From positions 31,295,001-31,359,000 of the forward strand of contig CM068587.1 of the NCBI GenBank assembly GCA_035048485.1: 64,000 bases of DNA. Direction: 5' to 3'. Below are positions 24,458 through 37,000 of this stretch, piece after piece (positions within the stretch are counted from its first letter, which is position 1; the number at the start of each line of letters is the position of its first letter). Origin of the DNA: Pteria penguin. Lineage: Eukaryota; Mollusca; Bivalvia; Pterioida; Pteriidae. Below the pieces are notes generated by a model. The model saw nothing but the letters and a program-made list of their open reading frames with translations, was not told the DNA's origin and searched no databases. The position numbers and the translations under genes are program-made.

Positions 24458-27103
24458 CTATTCCATTAACGTGGAATCTAATCCGTTACTGGAAATAAGT
24501 TCATTCTTGCGTATCTGGTCAATTTCTGTATTACTTTCCATTCCCAATGATTCTTCGTATACTGTGCTGTATACCGATTGAAAATCCTCAGAGTTCGATC
24601 TCATTACACTACCATATTCTCGTACGAATGTCACATCGTCTACTTCTGGTCCAAAACTGCAAGCTTCGGGTAGGTCTTCCGAGTTAGTTTTTATCAATCG
24701 CCTCAAGGGATACCTTCTTATAAGTAACATTTTCACAGCCACGCTCTCTGATGTCGACTGTCTCGCAACGCTCGTTAATACCTCACGGTCCACTGTCGGA
24801 AATAAAATACTTAGTCTTGCTACAGCGCTCGTGATTTCGCGACACCTTAGATTGTTCTTGATGTTATGAATTTTGTGGTCGTAAAGTTGAGAAATATTAC
24901 GCAATAATATGCTTTGTCTTTTTTTCTCTAATGAAGCATTGGTCATGAACATATCGAATCTACCCATTCTATGAGCATGCGCTTGTACGTTGCTTCTTTT
25001 ACGTCTTGATTTTACGAAAATTATTACCAATATCACCATGGTAATGATACCTATTAATACATAGTACCAATATTTCTTGATCCATTCTTTTGTATCATTG
25101 GCTGTGTCTTCGCTGAAAGCATTCTTTAAACGGTTAATCGCGCTGTCGAAGCTGCCAGTAATACACTTCCCGGAGTTGTCGCAGAATCCAGAACGATGAA
25201 GGCAAGATTCACCTGGAGATAATGTTAAGATTCCTCCGCCAATAATTTGGTATAACGGTAAACAAAAGGACGAATTTTGACAGCAAAGAACACACACGTT
25301 ATCAGCCCCTTCGCACTGACATGAGGACATTTGGTATTTTTCGCATATACTGAGAAAACATATACCCGATTGACATATTTTTCTTCCTCCGTCACATTCG
25401 GTGTCATTAGGTTTTGTCTGAAACGTAGGACACATTGGAGAAATACCGTTACATTTCACTTCATTGAGGCATTCTGATTTGTGGCCGCATATACGATTCG
25501 CAGATTGCGAGACAACAGTACAGTTAGTATTGCAGCAAGGAGATTCCTTTGGTGAACAAACTTTTCCTTCTGATCGCCGAAATGTGCATCCAGGATCTGG
25601 TGATCCAGATCCAGGTGGTGTGCAGCAGTTGTCGGTAAATTCGCACGTGGCAGAATTTCCACAATCGCACTCCTCCCCTTGTTCTGTTACTCCGTTTCCG
25701 CAATATGGACCTTGTCTGCGTATCAAACAATTACCTTTATTCAATAACACTGGGTACATGGTGTTCACACTACACATGGAGAACATGTCGTTGTTAGCTA
25801 ACCCTCCATTACTAGCGTAGGGATACATGACATAATTTCCAAATTTATCGTTTGGCGAGCAAACATTGTTGCTTTCGTCATCATGAGGACTGCCGAAACT
25901 GTGCCCTAGCTCATGTGCGAGGACAAGTGCAGCTTTATAACTTGGTAAACGTTTTCCGTGGTTCAACATAGTCACCATTGCGGTATTGTAACTATATGTT
26001 TTTTTATTGGATACCATTAACACTCGTTTTTGACATATTCCTCCAACAGGGCCATAGATATTTGAACTGGCAACCCATGCGAGACCCACAAGACCATTAT
26101 CAAATTCGCGATATGAGAATGCTACACCGAGGCAAAATGCATCATGGTTGTACTCGGAAAACGCATCGAGATAGTCATACACATTTAATGATGAACTACT
26201 CATCTTGTAATTTGCACTTTGCGCACTTGAGAAAATTGTTATCTGAGAAATGTCGAAACCTATGTTATCACCTTCACCATTTCCATCGAAATCGGTACCA
26301 CGGAAGATCATATCAGCGTGACCAAACTGATATTTGATTTCTGCTACAGTAGACGCAATTGAAGATCCACCGACTGATTGAAAAAATGTATGGTCAACAT
26401 AAACATGTATGCTACACGTTGTAGAAACAGTTGACGAACGCTTTGATCTTCGAGGGAATGTATGGTCTTGTGTGCGATTTGTCACTAGTGGCACAGAATT
26501 TCCAGGCAATGTTTTACTGAAGAAATTCTGGTCTAAATTATTTGACAACACTAATCGATCCACGGTTCGATTTTCCAATAAGTCAACCGAACGATATATC
26601 ACGGTCTTATTTGAAGCGCATTCGCTTTTTTGATATTTCTGTAAAGGTTCGAAATACAACAAAGTTCCATTTTTAAATCTGATAAATCCATCAAACACCT
26701 CGTTGTAAAGTTTTCCAAAGACGTATGTTTCCATGTCAGTGTCGACATGTCCCCTTATCAGTGGCACATCCGATCGTATTTGCCAGACTTCATGAACCGA
26801 GAGAAACTTATTATCAACCTCAATAATCATATTTTCTTGTATTTGAGTATAGTCATTGAAAACGGTTAATGTAAAAGTTTTGTTATATGCATTAAACCTA
26901 AGTTTGTAAGGTACCCGTGATCCGTCTTCCATTTCCTCTGATAATTTGATCATGTTTATTATCTTGTACTCTGACACAAATTCAAGAATGTGTTTGTTTT
27001 CAAAACTTTCACTCTTAATATCTTGGCACATAACGTTACAAAAAACGTACGCCATATATATGAATAACACGTAGTTCAATGGATGCATTCTTGAAAGTTT
27101 CAT
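24458..27103 (-). CDS. ADAM10-like metalloprotease, intronless, with long cytoplasmic tail
   Basis: An 881-residue type I membrane zinc protease (sheddase) of the ADAM10/ADAM17 branch, acting at the cell surface or in the secretory pathway. Order: signal peptide (about 1-26), prodomain (27-217) with SECASNKT at the place of ADAM10's prodomain Cys, furin site RRSKR (218-222), catalytic domain (about 225-460) with HELGHSFGSPHD at 397-408 and the Met-turn at YVMYP (424-428), disintegrin domain from GPYCGNGVTEQGEECDCG (465-482), Cys-rich part with SICEKYQMSSCQC (585-597), TM helix (about 680-697) and a basic stop-transfer RRKR. The tail (698-881) is much longer than in ADAM10 (748 residues in total) and includes a CUE-like segment at about 757-796. 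The whole gene is one exon, unlike its neighbours, which points to a retrocopy that stayed intact. Start chosen: the first ATG giving a signal peptide. Confidence 0.93.
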   Translation of the reverse strand: MKLSRMHPLNYVLFIYMAYVFCNVMCQDIKSESFENKHILEFVSEYKIINMIKLSEEMEDGSRVPYKLRFNAYNKTFTLTVFNDYTQIQENMIIEVDNKFLSVHEVWQIRSDVPLIRGHVDTDMETYVFGKLYNEVFDGFIRFKNGTLLYFEPLQKYQKSECASNKTVIYRSVDLLENRTVDRLVLSNNLDQNFFSKTLPGNSVPLVTNRTQDHTFPRRSKRSSTVSTTCSIHVYVDHTFFQSVGGSSIASTVAEIKYQFGHADMIFRGTDFDGNGEGDNIGFDISQITIFSSAQSANYKMSSSSLNVYDYLDAFSEYNHDAFCLGVAFSYREFDNGLVGLAWVASSNIYGPVGGICQKRVLMVSNKKTYSYNTAMVTMLNHGKRLPSYKAALVLAHELGHSFGSPHDDESNNVCSPNDKFGNYVMYPYASNGGLANNDMFSMCSVNTMYPVLLNKGNCLIRRQGPYCGNGVTEQGEECDCGNSATCEFTDNCCTPPGSGSPDPGCTFRRSEGKVCSPKESPCCNTNCTVVSQSANRICGHKSECLNEVKCNGISPMCPTFQTKPNDTECDGGRKICQSGICFLSICEKYQMSSCQCEGADNVCVLCCQNSSFCLPLYQIIGGGILTLSPGESCLHRSGFCDNSGKCITGSFDSAINRLKNAFSEDTANDTKEWIKKYWYYVLIGIITMVILVIIFVKSRRKRSNVQAHAHRMGRFDMFMTNASLEKKRQSILLRNISQLYDHKIHNIKNNLRCREITSAVARLSILFPTVDREVLTSVARQSTSESVAVKMLLIRRYPLRRLIKTNSEDLPEACSFGPEVDDVTFVREYGSVMRSNSEDFQSVYSTVYEESLGMESNTEIDQIRKNELISSNGLDSTLME

Positions 27104-28289
27104 AACAACCGCCTGCCAGTTTCAACACGTAAGAGGATTAAATTTAAAAACGATAAATTGCAAAACCGGTCCAGGTTTGTTTCCGGGATTAAATCTACTA
27201 ATAAATAATGATGGTTTATATTTATCTATATATTTATTTTTATTATCATTGTTATCTTTTATAAACAAATAAAACAGCAGCAAATTTTCAATGTATAAAA
27301 TGTCGTTTCCCTTGTTAAAAGTCAACAAGTGAGGGGAACAGCATCCAATTTGGTCTTCGGAATTTCTTTAAAAAATCATTTCATGGTGAAAACTTATCTC
27401 TGGGTTCTTTTAACAAAACTTTAAATCAAACCAAACCTCAAACAAATAAGAAACTCCGCTTAATTGTTTCCGTATTCTCGGATTTATCTTTTCGTAGCAT
27501 AGTAACCAGATGACATACTGTAGTAGTACACTGAGATATTCTGATATGCATAGTTAAAGTCAAGTGATCAGTCACACACACACACACCCAACTCCCTAAA
27601 ACAAAAAGAAAAAAAATACCTGTATAAAAATACATCAGTAATCAAAATCATCACAATCAAATGATAAGGATGTAGAAAACTTCCTATAATGAATCCTACA
27701 GGAGCAGATCTAGGTGTCTACTTAAAAGACCCCCTCCCCCCCCCCTAAAAATAATAGTAGATAAATAAAATAAAATAAAAAAGGGGTTTCAAAATACAAT
27801 GTAGCTCAAGGTTTAAATGAAATAATAGATTAATATCTGTTCCTATTAGAAATTATTCTGGCGATGAAAAAAGCTTCGCTCCTGTAGTCCGCGACTACAT
27901 GTTACTGTCCACTGTCCGTATTACAGACCCTTGTTAATGTAGGAAGGATGTACTTCTGCCATTTACACATATATTTGTTATTAGATATTTCCCTACAAGA
28001 TGAGTCTACTATATTCTTCGCCAAATACACGTACATGATGACAAGAAACACACCTTAATACACTAGTTATTCACTAAACAAACCTATTTGGAGAACGGGC
28101 AAAAGTGTTTTGTATCATTACCGATTTCCAGTTTATGAATTAGCAGTACATAGGCGTCTACCGTACATGTAGCAAATTGACCTTACAGAAATATACATGA
28201 AGTTTTAGACGTACAAACAAAACCAAAAAAGCACCCCAAGCAAACAAAAAGCAGACAAAAACATAGAATTTTAATGTGTCGGTGCGACA
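27104..28289. other. Upstream of the ADAM gene, no gene seen
   Basis: The ADAM promoter should lie here, in an AT-rich stretch with TATATT-like wording, but no element can be assigned. An (AC)n tract is at about 27570-27590 and a C-run at 27727-27745. Confidence 0.3.
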
Positions 28290-28600
28290 CAGATACCCCT
28301 GCTGGCAGCTAAGGTAGTGAAATATACTTGCCATAAAACTGATATTTGAAAATTCAGACAAGGTTCAGCCATATGCAATGCACATTTTCTAATTTCGAAG
28401 TCCCATAACTCCTGAAAAAAATTCTGAGCAGAGTCGCCTCCCTTCATGTACATCTACATATGCTGCCCTACCTACATGTGAAGTTTGGTGAAATTCTGAT
28501 GAACGGTTTGGGAGGAGTTGCGATGACAAGGTTTCGGAATGACGGAATGACAAGGTGCAACACTATATGCCCCCGGCCATATATGGCGGGGGCATAAAAA
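28290..28600 (+). mobile_element. Repeat ending in an ATGCCCC hairpin (family P)
   Basis: The segment ends in a GC-rich hairpin at 28567-28595 (arms ATGCCCCCG.C and G.CGGGGGCAT) followed by A-rich sequence. Similar hairpins occur at 48537-48565 and 54424-54448. A 3' hairpin next to an AT-rich edge is typical of rolling-circle elements; inference only. Confidence 0.5.
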
Positions 28601-29689
28601 TACAAAACAAAAGGGAAAACACCAAAAAGAATCGGTAAGATTAATGGTTACTTTGTTTATTTCGTGTTTAAAGTAAATCAAAATTTCGCAAATGAGGTGA
28701 TGGCCAGTATTGAGTGACGACAGAAGTCGAAGTACGGGAAAATAGGAAGATGTGTTGCTAATTTCTCCATTTGCCGCATTCGGACCCCGATTAGACAAAG
28801 ATGAGAGGATATATACAATGAATTCCGAGCAGCTCTTTTTCCATCTCGGTCACAAAGAAAATGGCCATGCAGTTGCTAAAATCGGAGCATAAACATGTAT
28901 TCTTTACATTTGTTGTGAAATGAAACAGAACAATATACAAAAATACGCTTCCGTAAAATGATATGTGAAGTTATAACCTTGAAATTGTTCATTTCTTTTT
29001 ATATCTGCATTCCTGTTGATTCTAATTATGAATAACATCCGTAAAATCCTTGTATACATTTTCGATGGGATAATCATGTACAGTAGCATGATAAACTGGT
29101 TATGTACATCGGCTTGTCTTCTTTCCTGTAACACGACCATACATGTATGTTGACATTAACAGTTAATTGAAAGGTGACATTACTCATTACGAGGTTAATC
29201 CTTGAGTGTGTAAGGACGCTAGAACCAGGTAAGTCTTTATTATCTGTACCTTGATAATTTATGTATTTTGCAAATGTATTTGATTAACAGTTCTTTACAT
29301 GAATTTCTAAGCTTTAACTGAATTTGATATATTGAGTGATAGGCTTTCTAATCGAAATATGATAATGTTTATTGTAAATTGAGTATACATGAAAATACAC
29401 ATTTTTTCTATTGATAAACATGCCGAATAAAAAAGGGGGGTTGCATAAGAATTACGATAATCAGCATTTTGGGGAGTTCTAAAATTAATGTTCCGTATTA
29501 TTTATAACCATTGTTTGAAGATGGATTTATCCAACTTCCAATATAAAAACGCATTGTCTATATATTAAGTAATGTGTTAAAGAGGAGAGTGAATGGTGCA
29601 CGGTGACTGCAATAATTGGGGACTTTTAAAAATAAAATCCGGTCAAAATTGTGTGATTACAAAATTTGCACATTAAAATGCTATCATCG
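28601..29689. other. No gene seen
   Basis: A minus-strand frame (29140-28904) begins with an acceptor-like TTACAG and reads ERRQADVHNQ, which could be a cytoplasmic exon of the receptor-like gene upstream, but nothing else supports it. The rest is featureless. Confidence 0.25.
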
Positions 29690-29850
29690 AGTGCGACTAC
29701 ATGTACATTATACGTTTTTACATCGCTTTCAATGGGATCACCATACGAAAGCAAAAGAACACCATATTCTGATATCATTACCCAATATGGGAATTGAACC
29801 AGTGTCCCACGCTCTGTAAGCAGAGCGATTAAACAATAGGGAGTGAGACA
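29690..29850 (-). mobile_element. tRNA-derived SINE, family C
   Basis: The minus strand contains a tRNA-like head, CGCTCTGCTTACAGAGCG, followed by box B (GGTTCAATTCC) and a body ending in the TTGAAAGCGATGTAAAA tail motif, which is related to the tail of family B. It is a single copy in this window. Confidence 0.6.
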
Positions 29851-30882
29851 ACTTCAGTCGGAAGTTCATCAATGAACTGCAGAAGTTTATATACCAAACA
29901 CATTGAATTCGCATAATTTTCTATCACCTCTGAGCAAAATTGTTATCTGTTGACAGTTTATATATTTTATTTCCTTTTTGTCAGAATATAAATTACGTAT
30001 TTCAATGAATGTTCAAATATTTGTTGTCTCACGAAGCACATGTTCAAGAATTTATACGAAATAAACATTAAAGTAGTAAATGTATTTTACCAATTTTAGT
30101 ATCGTGTAAAATACAAAAAGAAAAAAAACCCCAAACTCAACACAATTGGTGCTATGTCACCTTGGATCTTAAAAAAGGTATGTTGAATATCATTATGTAA
30201 ACTATACATCCAGAACGTGACAAAAATATGAGCTCCGAGTTGATTAAGGTACTAATTAGATTGAAAAAATAAATACTGATGCTTTCTTTATCAATCCTAT
30301 TTGAATTCAGACGAAAATGTTCATTAGATGGATATTTAATTTCGGAATGGAATAATGATAATCATGATAAAATAACAGAACAACAACAACAAAAAAGGGG
30401 TGTAAATGCGAGCAAATCGTTACAGTGACGAGACTGAGAAACAAATATTAAACCTTTTAGCCCTAAAGAATACATTTATCAACAATGTTCACAACAACAG
30501 TCATTCATTGAATAATGCATTTCCTTAAGTTTCAGCTTTCAATACAAGAACAAAGGCACATACATCAGAATGACAGTAAGTGCATTGTTGGACATTTTAA
30601 TACGATGTATTTTCTGTCATTTTGGATGTCCTGTGCTGAAGTCGCCTATTATGCCACATCAAGCTGCTTTTGCCACCGAAGTCTACAGTCCATATACCTG
30701 CTTAAGTGTAGTGTGTACAATCATATATGGTCTATACTGCTCCACCGAAAGCTTGCATCAAACTAAACCGAAAATAGACAAGAATCACATGTATACATTA
30801 TTAAAACATGGAAATAAACATTCAAATTTTAATTCGTGCGTTATTTAAGATAGTCTTAGGAGATGAATGTTCAAATACTTAC
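29851..30882. other. No gene seen; probable intron
   Basis: It lies downstream of the last recognised receptor exon (donor at 30882). Further cytoplasmic exons are expected on the minus strand but none was recognised. Confidence 0.3.
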
Positions 30883-31049
30883 ACCGAACATCTTATTGTC
30901 GAAAGATAATGTTTGTCCTTTTTTCCTTCTTCGTGTTCGTCTCCATATAAGGAGGAAAGCAACTGTAAGAATAATCAAGACGGCCACCATGGAGCATATG
31001 ACGGCAAGGTATGTACCTGCTTTACTGGGAGTTATCTTTCCAAGGCTTG
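30883..31049 (-). CDS. Receptor exon 6: transmembrane segment
   Basis: Contains a 22-residue hydrophobic helix (YLAVICSMVAVLIILTVAFL...) followed by WRRTRRRKKG, a strong stop-transfer signal, and ends at a GTAAGT donor. In frame with exon 5 through a phase-1 junction. The 10-kb distance to exon 5 leaves some doubt that they belong to one gene. Confidence 0.65.
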
Positions 31050-34000
31050 CTGTCAAACGTAAACGAAATACAGTACAGCCTACGCGGATTACACATTTTC
31101 CGCTCTGCCGCCGCGGACAGTTTAAGTTTATAGTGGAAAATCACCGCAACCGTTGCGGTGATTTTTCGCGGCGAACCACCGCAATCTATCTCTCTTTCCA
31201 TATCCGAGAGCCATAGCAAATGCTCTGACCCGCACTTAACCATCGTGACCCATCGCAATCGTTGCAACCCACCGCAATCCCACCGCGACCCATCGCAATC
31301 GTCGAGTCTGGTATTAAAATCATCGCTACTCATTGCAATTATTAGGCTTTGTATTGCATTGAAAATTTAGACATTGATTATTGTAAACTTATTTATAACA
31401 TAGTTTGCAAAAATAAATATTTTAAACTTTCAATTAAACATTGTATTGATATGCGATATCGTCATCGCCGTATATCATGGAAATTGCATGTATAGCAATG
31501 CCCTCATTTGCATTTTCTTATAGAAGCACATAAATAAGAGCACTTTTTATCAGGGAAGCTTGCTTTTTAATATATATATATATATTGTTAACGGAGACCA
31601 TATGTTGCACAGAAGGCCTCGCCTTATAACACCAGAGACATAGAGTCCCTTTATATACCATTATATAAGATGTCCCAGTGCCAGTATATACAGTCTCCCC
31701 CATGCCAGTACATATACAATCTTCCCCATGCCTCTATATACCTTTATATATGTCTCTGATAACATTTTTATAGATTCAGGGGCGGCTCCAGCCTGGGGAC
31801 ACGGGGGCACGTGCGCCCCCCCCCGGCAGTGCCTGCCGAAGGGGGCACCATAGTCTGTTTTAGGACCTATTTACTGCATTTCTGTCTAAAATTTCCAAAA
31901 TTTCGGTTGCTTGCTTCGCTCGCCAGTTATTCTCTCGTATTTCTTTAAATTTGCAGTTGAAAAAAAATTGTTGACTCGCTTCACTCACGATTAATTTCAT
32001 GATAAATCTCCCCTGATCCCCGTTTATGATCCATAATATTTTCCAGAGGGAAGCGAAATATATGTGCAATCCAAATTAATATCCAGCACACAAATGTTTG
32101 GTCACTTGGCCTCAGGCGAGTAAAATCGTATGGCTACTTGTACATCGTGTAGCAAATGTTACAAATGTTCGAATATTGTTGAAAGCGACGTAAAACACCA
32201 ATCAACCAACCAACCAACAAATGTTCGAAGCTACGCGCTGTACAAGATGGATTTTACTTATCCATACTATTTTACTCAAATACGTCTTGTACATCGTGTA
32301 GCTTCAGTACAAATTTTTGAAACGCTTGTACTGAAGCTACGCGATGTACAAGATGGATTTCACTTCTAGGGCTCATTTCTAGAATAGTTTATTTTCACAA
32401 TATATTTTGTATCTCCAAAAGTCTCAAATACAGGAGCTCCCGTGGAGTGGGACTTTGCACCTTGTTCCCCTACCAAGGATCTACCCTACATCCACCGGGG
32501 ACCTATAGGCAGTCCCTAGACCCTGTGCCGAGTTTTACGCCTCCTCCAACTGAAAATCTGGGTCCATGCCTGATAAAATTTCCGTGAATTAGAACAAAAG
32601 GGGCCTAATATGGCACACACGATTTTGCAAGATTTTTGTCATATCTTCTCAGGAAAACCCCATCCCCACCTATGGGAGAGAGGGAGGGGTGAACATGATA
32701 ATTCTTGATCGAAAATATTACGACAGTTTTCTTCCGATTTCAGAGTTTTTGCGGAATATTTGAAGTCAAGAAAATGTTGATGAATACTGCAAAAAAGAAC
32801 GCCAGATTGCACCATTTTGCCTCATTTTTGCCAAATTTTCTCGGGGGAGGCCCCCCGAACCCCCACCTATGGGAGGGGCGGACCCCTCCCCATTCGGTCC
32901 TTCGGGCCTCAATTGTGAGGTGCCCCCCCCTTCGGCACATGAAGTTCTGGATCCGCCCCTGAGACTCCTGCGCAAATAGTATACGTACTCTTTCTCTGAG
33001 CAAGGAGTCAAAATTTATCCAAAGGAGTAAAATTTCAATAAACGGATATTCGTCAAAATTAACATTTTAAGTGTCATATTCATTACGTTTTGTTACACTA
33101 TCTTTAATTTCAAAATATTTTCCCAAGAAGGACATATACTAAAGTTTTATAAATCGGCATACATCAACTGTAATTTACTCAAATATAATGGTGGCACTGT
33201 TGGTATGATATAAAGATTCTGTTGATGTATTTCCTCCGAATATATATAACTTTCTCTTATTTTCAGTTTAGCTCGCATTATAGCACTGAATCTAGACTCT
33301 TATCCAATCCATCATAAGTGAGATATGAGATTCATATTCTATTGTAATGCAGTTCATATCTTTACTTACGACAAACTGGTAATACCCTGTTGGGGATAAA
33401 TTTAGAATCATGAAAATAATAGCAATGTTTCGGATGCAAGTATTTAACGTCGAGGACAGTTAGAAATTTTATTATTCCTCTCCCCCAATTGGAACATCTC
33501 GCTCTTTATCTCTTAAAACTTTGAAGTGTCCGACCCCTTTCCTTTACTTCATTCAGGTATGTTGCCAATGGTAACTACCACCCAATACCTGTGTGTAAAA
33601 CCCACAAGGGTTTCGCTTCCCATGTCAACAACCTTTCCGCTTCGCAATGACTCGAGGTACATTCGTCTCGCTGCGGGTATCCGGGTATTCTCCAACATGC
33701 AGTGACTTCGGCGATCAGGTAGCACGTCCCCAAGTGTAATCACGTGACCTGAGCGTACTGCCAAAAAGTGTGGAAATCTTTAGTCAAGACAGAGACATAT
33801 ATACACAAATGTGTATATATGTCTCTGGTCAAGAGTTGTAACAATTCACTCCCGGTCTACGGCATCAACTTCAGTTTTGAGTTTAATAGTTAGATGCAGG
33901 TTATGTCATTGAGCTGTGATTCTCATCCTTAAAACTTGGAATGTTTATACAAATTGTCAGATATACCTGAGACATATATACTTTGAAAGTATAAATGTCT

Positions 34001-37000
34001 CTGGATATACGTACTACATAAAGTATATATGCATATTTAATAATGAACTTGTTAATATTATAAAAAGTTGAGAACCTATACGTAAATACTATCTATGTAA
34101 TTTCAGGAAGAGATGGCCCTGAATCTGCTAGTTGGCGTCTGCCGACCGTTGCCACTGTTTTCTATATTTTTCATCTTATGTTGCCCTATTCTTGATGTCG
34201 GACTGGTTAAATGACCTAATTTGTATCATATTTGTTGGGGGATAAGTCTCGGGATTTATCATCGCTGTCTACGAAGAATCCGATATTTTGAATCTTATTT
34301 TTGCAAAGTGCGGTCATATAAAATTCGAGGAATGAAAGAGAGTCATCATACAGTTCATCAAAGTTGCATTACGGTCTATGATAAACACCGAGTTTATCTC
34401 TCAGGTCATCCTCGGAATGTTTCAGGATTATCTTCATTTAGATCTTAGTGTGATGTCATGCCGACTTCGAGAATAAAAAAGAAAAGCTAGCGTGCTAGAC
34501 CATATATATGTCTCTGGCTAGACTATCCAGTGTTTTACCACTAGATCAGGACCCTTTCGGTTTAAATATACCACCTCAGGCGCTAAATAGTGAACAGGGT
34601 ATTGTCATATTTAATCCTAATGAATTAACAGGGTATTCAATTTCCGCCAGGAAAACGGGAGTTATTCCCAGGACAGCATCAAGCACCCTCAAGTCTGTAT
34701 ATGATTTTCTTGTATCAAAATCCATCTCTACTACATTTTCCCGGCTGAAAATATAATCAGGAACTTATACATGATTGATTGATTAATTTTTGTTTAACGT
34801 CACACTATTAATATTTCACGTATATGGTGACGGCATCTGCCTGATGCAAGGCATACAAATTTTGACATTTGCAACGGACCCACCCGAAGCAGTGAGGGAT
34901 CTTTAACGTGCCATGCATACTACGACACGGGGCCTCGGTTTTACTGTCTCATCCGAAAGACAGGACACCGACATGACCGGGACTCGAACCCCGGCCTCCC
35001 GACCACCAGGAGGCGAGCGCGATACCACTATGCCACGCCGGCTTCGGACAATATCTAATATAAGGCCCTGATCAAACTGAACAAAAGAACTAAATATCTA
35101 GGAAACACCACGTACGTGATAGACTATCAGGTGTTACTGCCATGTTCCAATTTTTTAATTTACTTGGAGGTGGTAAACACAAAAATTAAAGCATGACAAC
35201 TAGTTGTCATGTTTTAATTTTTGTATTTACCATCCTCCACCCCCAAGTAAATTAAAAATTTAGAACATGCATATTACCACGGTCTGTTACACGACTGAAA
35301 TCATGCGTGGATCCAGAATTTTTTGTCAGAGGGGGTCCAGCCAAAAAAGGTAAATTTTTCTCTTAGACGAGGGGGGTCCAACCCCAAAAATGCCCAAATA
35401 TTACCTTTTTTTGGTAAAATTTTCGGATTCCAGGGGGGGGGTCCAGACCCCCCTAACCCCCCCTCTGTATCCGCGCATGGAAATAACGAGTGACACTATG
35501 TCGATGCATGACACCAGAGACATAGACTACTTTCAAAGTAGTCTATGTCTCTGATGACACATCGAACACAACAACTTAATTTCTAAGAAACAAAACGCGC
35601 TTGATAGAACATCGCGTATTAATTACCAGAAAGATAGACTACTTTCAAAGTAAAGTAGTCTATGTCTCTGTCACCATTCGATTGGGTAGTTACTTAATAG
35701 TTATCTGCCCTTTACCGGTAGGTATCCCGATCGTATCCGCCATTACGGTACTGAAAAAAGTTATCGAGATAGAAAAAATAGACCTATGAGCGTAGTGATT
35801 AAAACAATATTTACGTTTATTATTGTTTAGTTAAATGATCTGATCGGTGACTGTGATTGAAAATTAATAAACGTGTTTGTTTTTATAGTCTATCATGAAT
35901 TTCAGTTTTAAATTAAGATATAAAAAACCAGACATACATATGTCTCTGGAAAAACAGAAAAGGAACTTTCCTAACTTGGTCACCCAAGCTAAGTAATGAA
36001 TTATGTATTTATGTATTACAGATTAATTAGATAATAAGTATCAGAGACATAGACTACTATCAAAACCTAGTCTATGTTTCGGCAAATATCAATATCAATA
36101 ATATCTTCTTGTTATCCATATCAGATTCTCGATTCGACTCTAAGTCGAAATGGTATATATCTTTGCAAATTAATTAAATCTTTAATACTTACATTAAATA
36201 TTCAACAAAATATTTCATATATATATTATATATGACAGAAACCAGCACACCATATCATAAACGAGGATTTTTCGTAACTTTCACTCAGATGGAATATGAC
36301 TTTAAATTTCAGTATTTCAGAATTGTTGTTTTCGAGGATGAGAAACATCATCATCTACTTAACTATTTCCAAATTGAGACTACTCTATTATGCAAAACCT
36401 GGAGTTGAAAGTTTCAGAAAATCCTTTAAAAATTTCGTATATAATCTCTAAGGTAATAAACTGCAGTATTAGGGCTGTGAAAATTGAATACAACTCTACT
36501 TCGTAACCGAAATCAACTTGTCAAAAATAACTTAATTAAACAATGGCGGATTTAGGAGGAGCGGAGGGGTGCTCCCCCCCCCCCCCGCCCCCCAACAGTG
36601 ACCCAAATTCTACCAAAACCCTGTAATTTAGTCCATTTTCGGCTAAAATTGACAACATTCGTCCTTTGATCCCTCGGCAAATGGAGTGATGGATCCGCCA
36701 CCGGATAAAGAACGAAGATCAATTCACTATGCTTTACTTCCCTCGTGTATGCAATGTTAATTGATTTGCTCCAATCAACATACACGTGTATCAATTATAG
36801 TCTTACGGAAGATGGGGTTAAACAGCTGACATAAATCCTGTAAGTTTATTGCGTAATACGGACGACAGTTTCTGGAAAGTCGCTTTCACTTTTGCCAAGG
36901 ATACCTGGACTGAGATATTATTTACCACAGGTGACAACCTGGTTTTACACCTATTACACAATCCATTTTTTTGTCAGTACAAGCTTAAAGGAAAGTGTTT

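Noticed and set aside
25225..26633. Overlapping frames on both strands inside the ADAM gene
   Set aside because: They lie in other frames of a well-supported long coding exon and show no family features.
28904..29140. A cytoplasmic exon of the receptor-like gene
   Set aside because: There is an acceptor-like sequence, but no donor in the right phase and no recognisable motif.
30863..31370. Several open frames near the TM exon
   Set aside because: Apart from the TM exon itself, they fall in the CCGCAATC-rich repeat, which recurs at 39.4 kb as non-coding sequence.
32705..33011. Gly/Pro-rich open frames on both strands
   Set aside because: They translate the G/C-run end of a DNA element.
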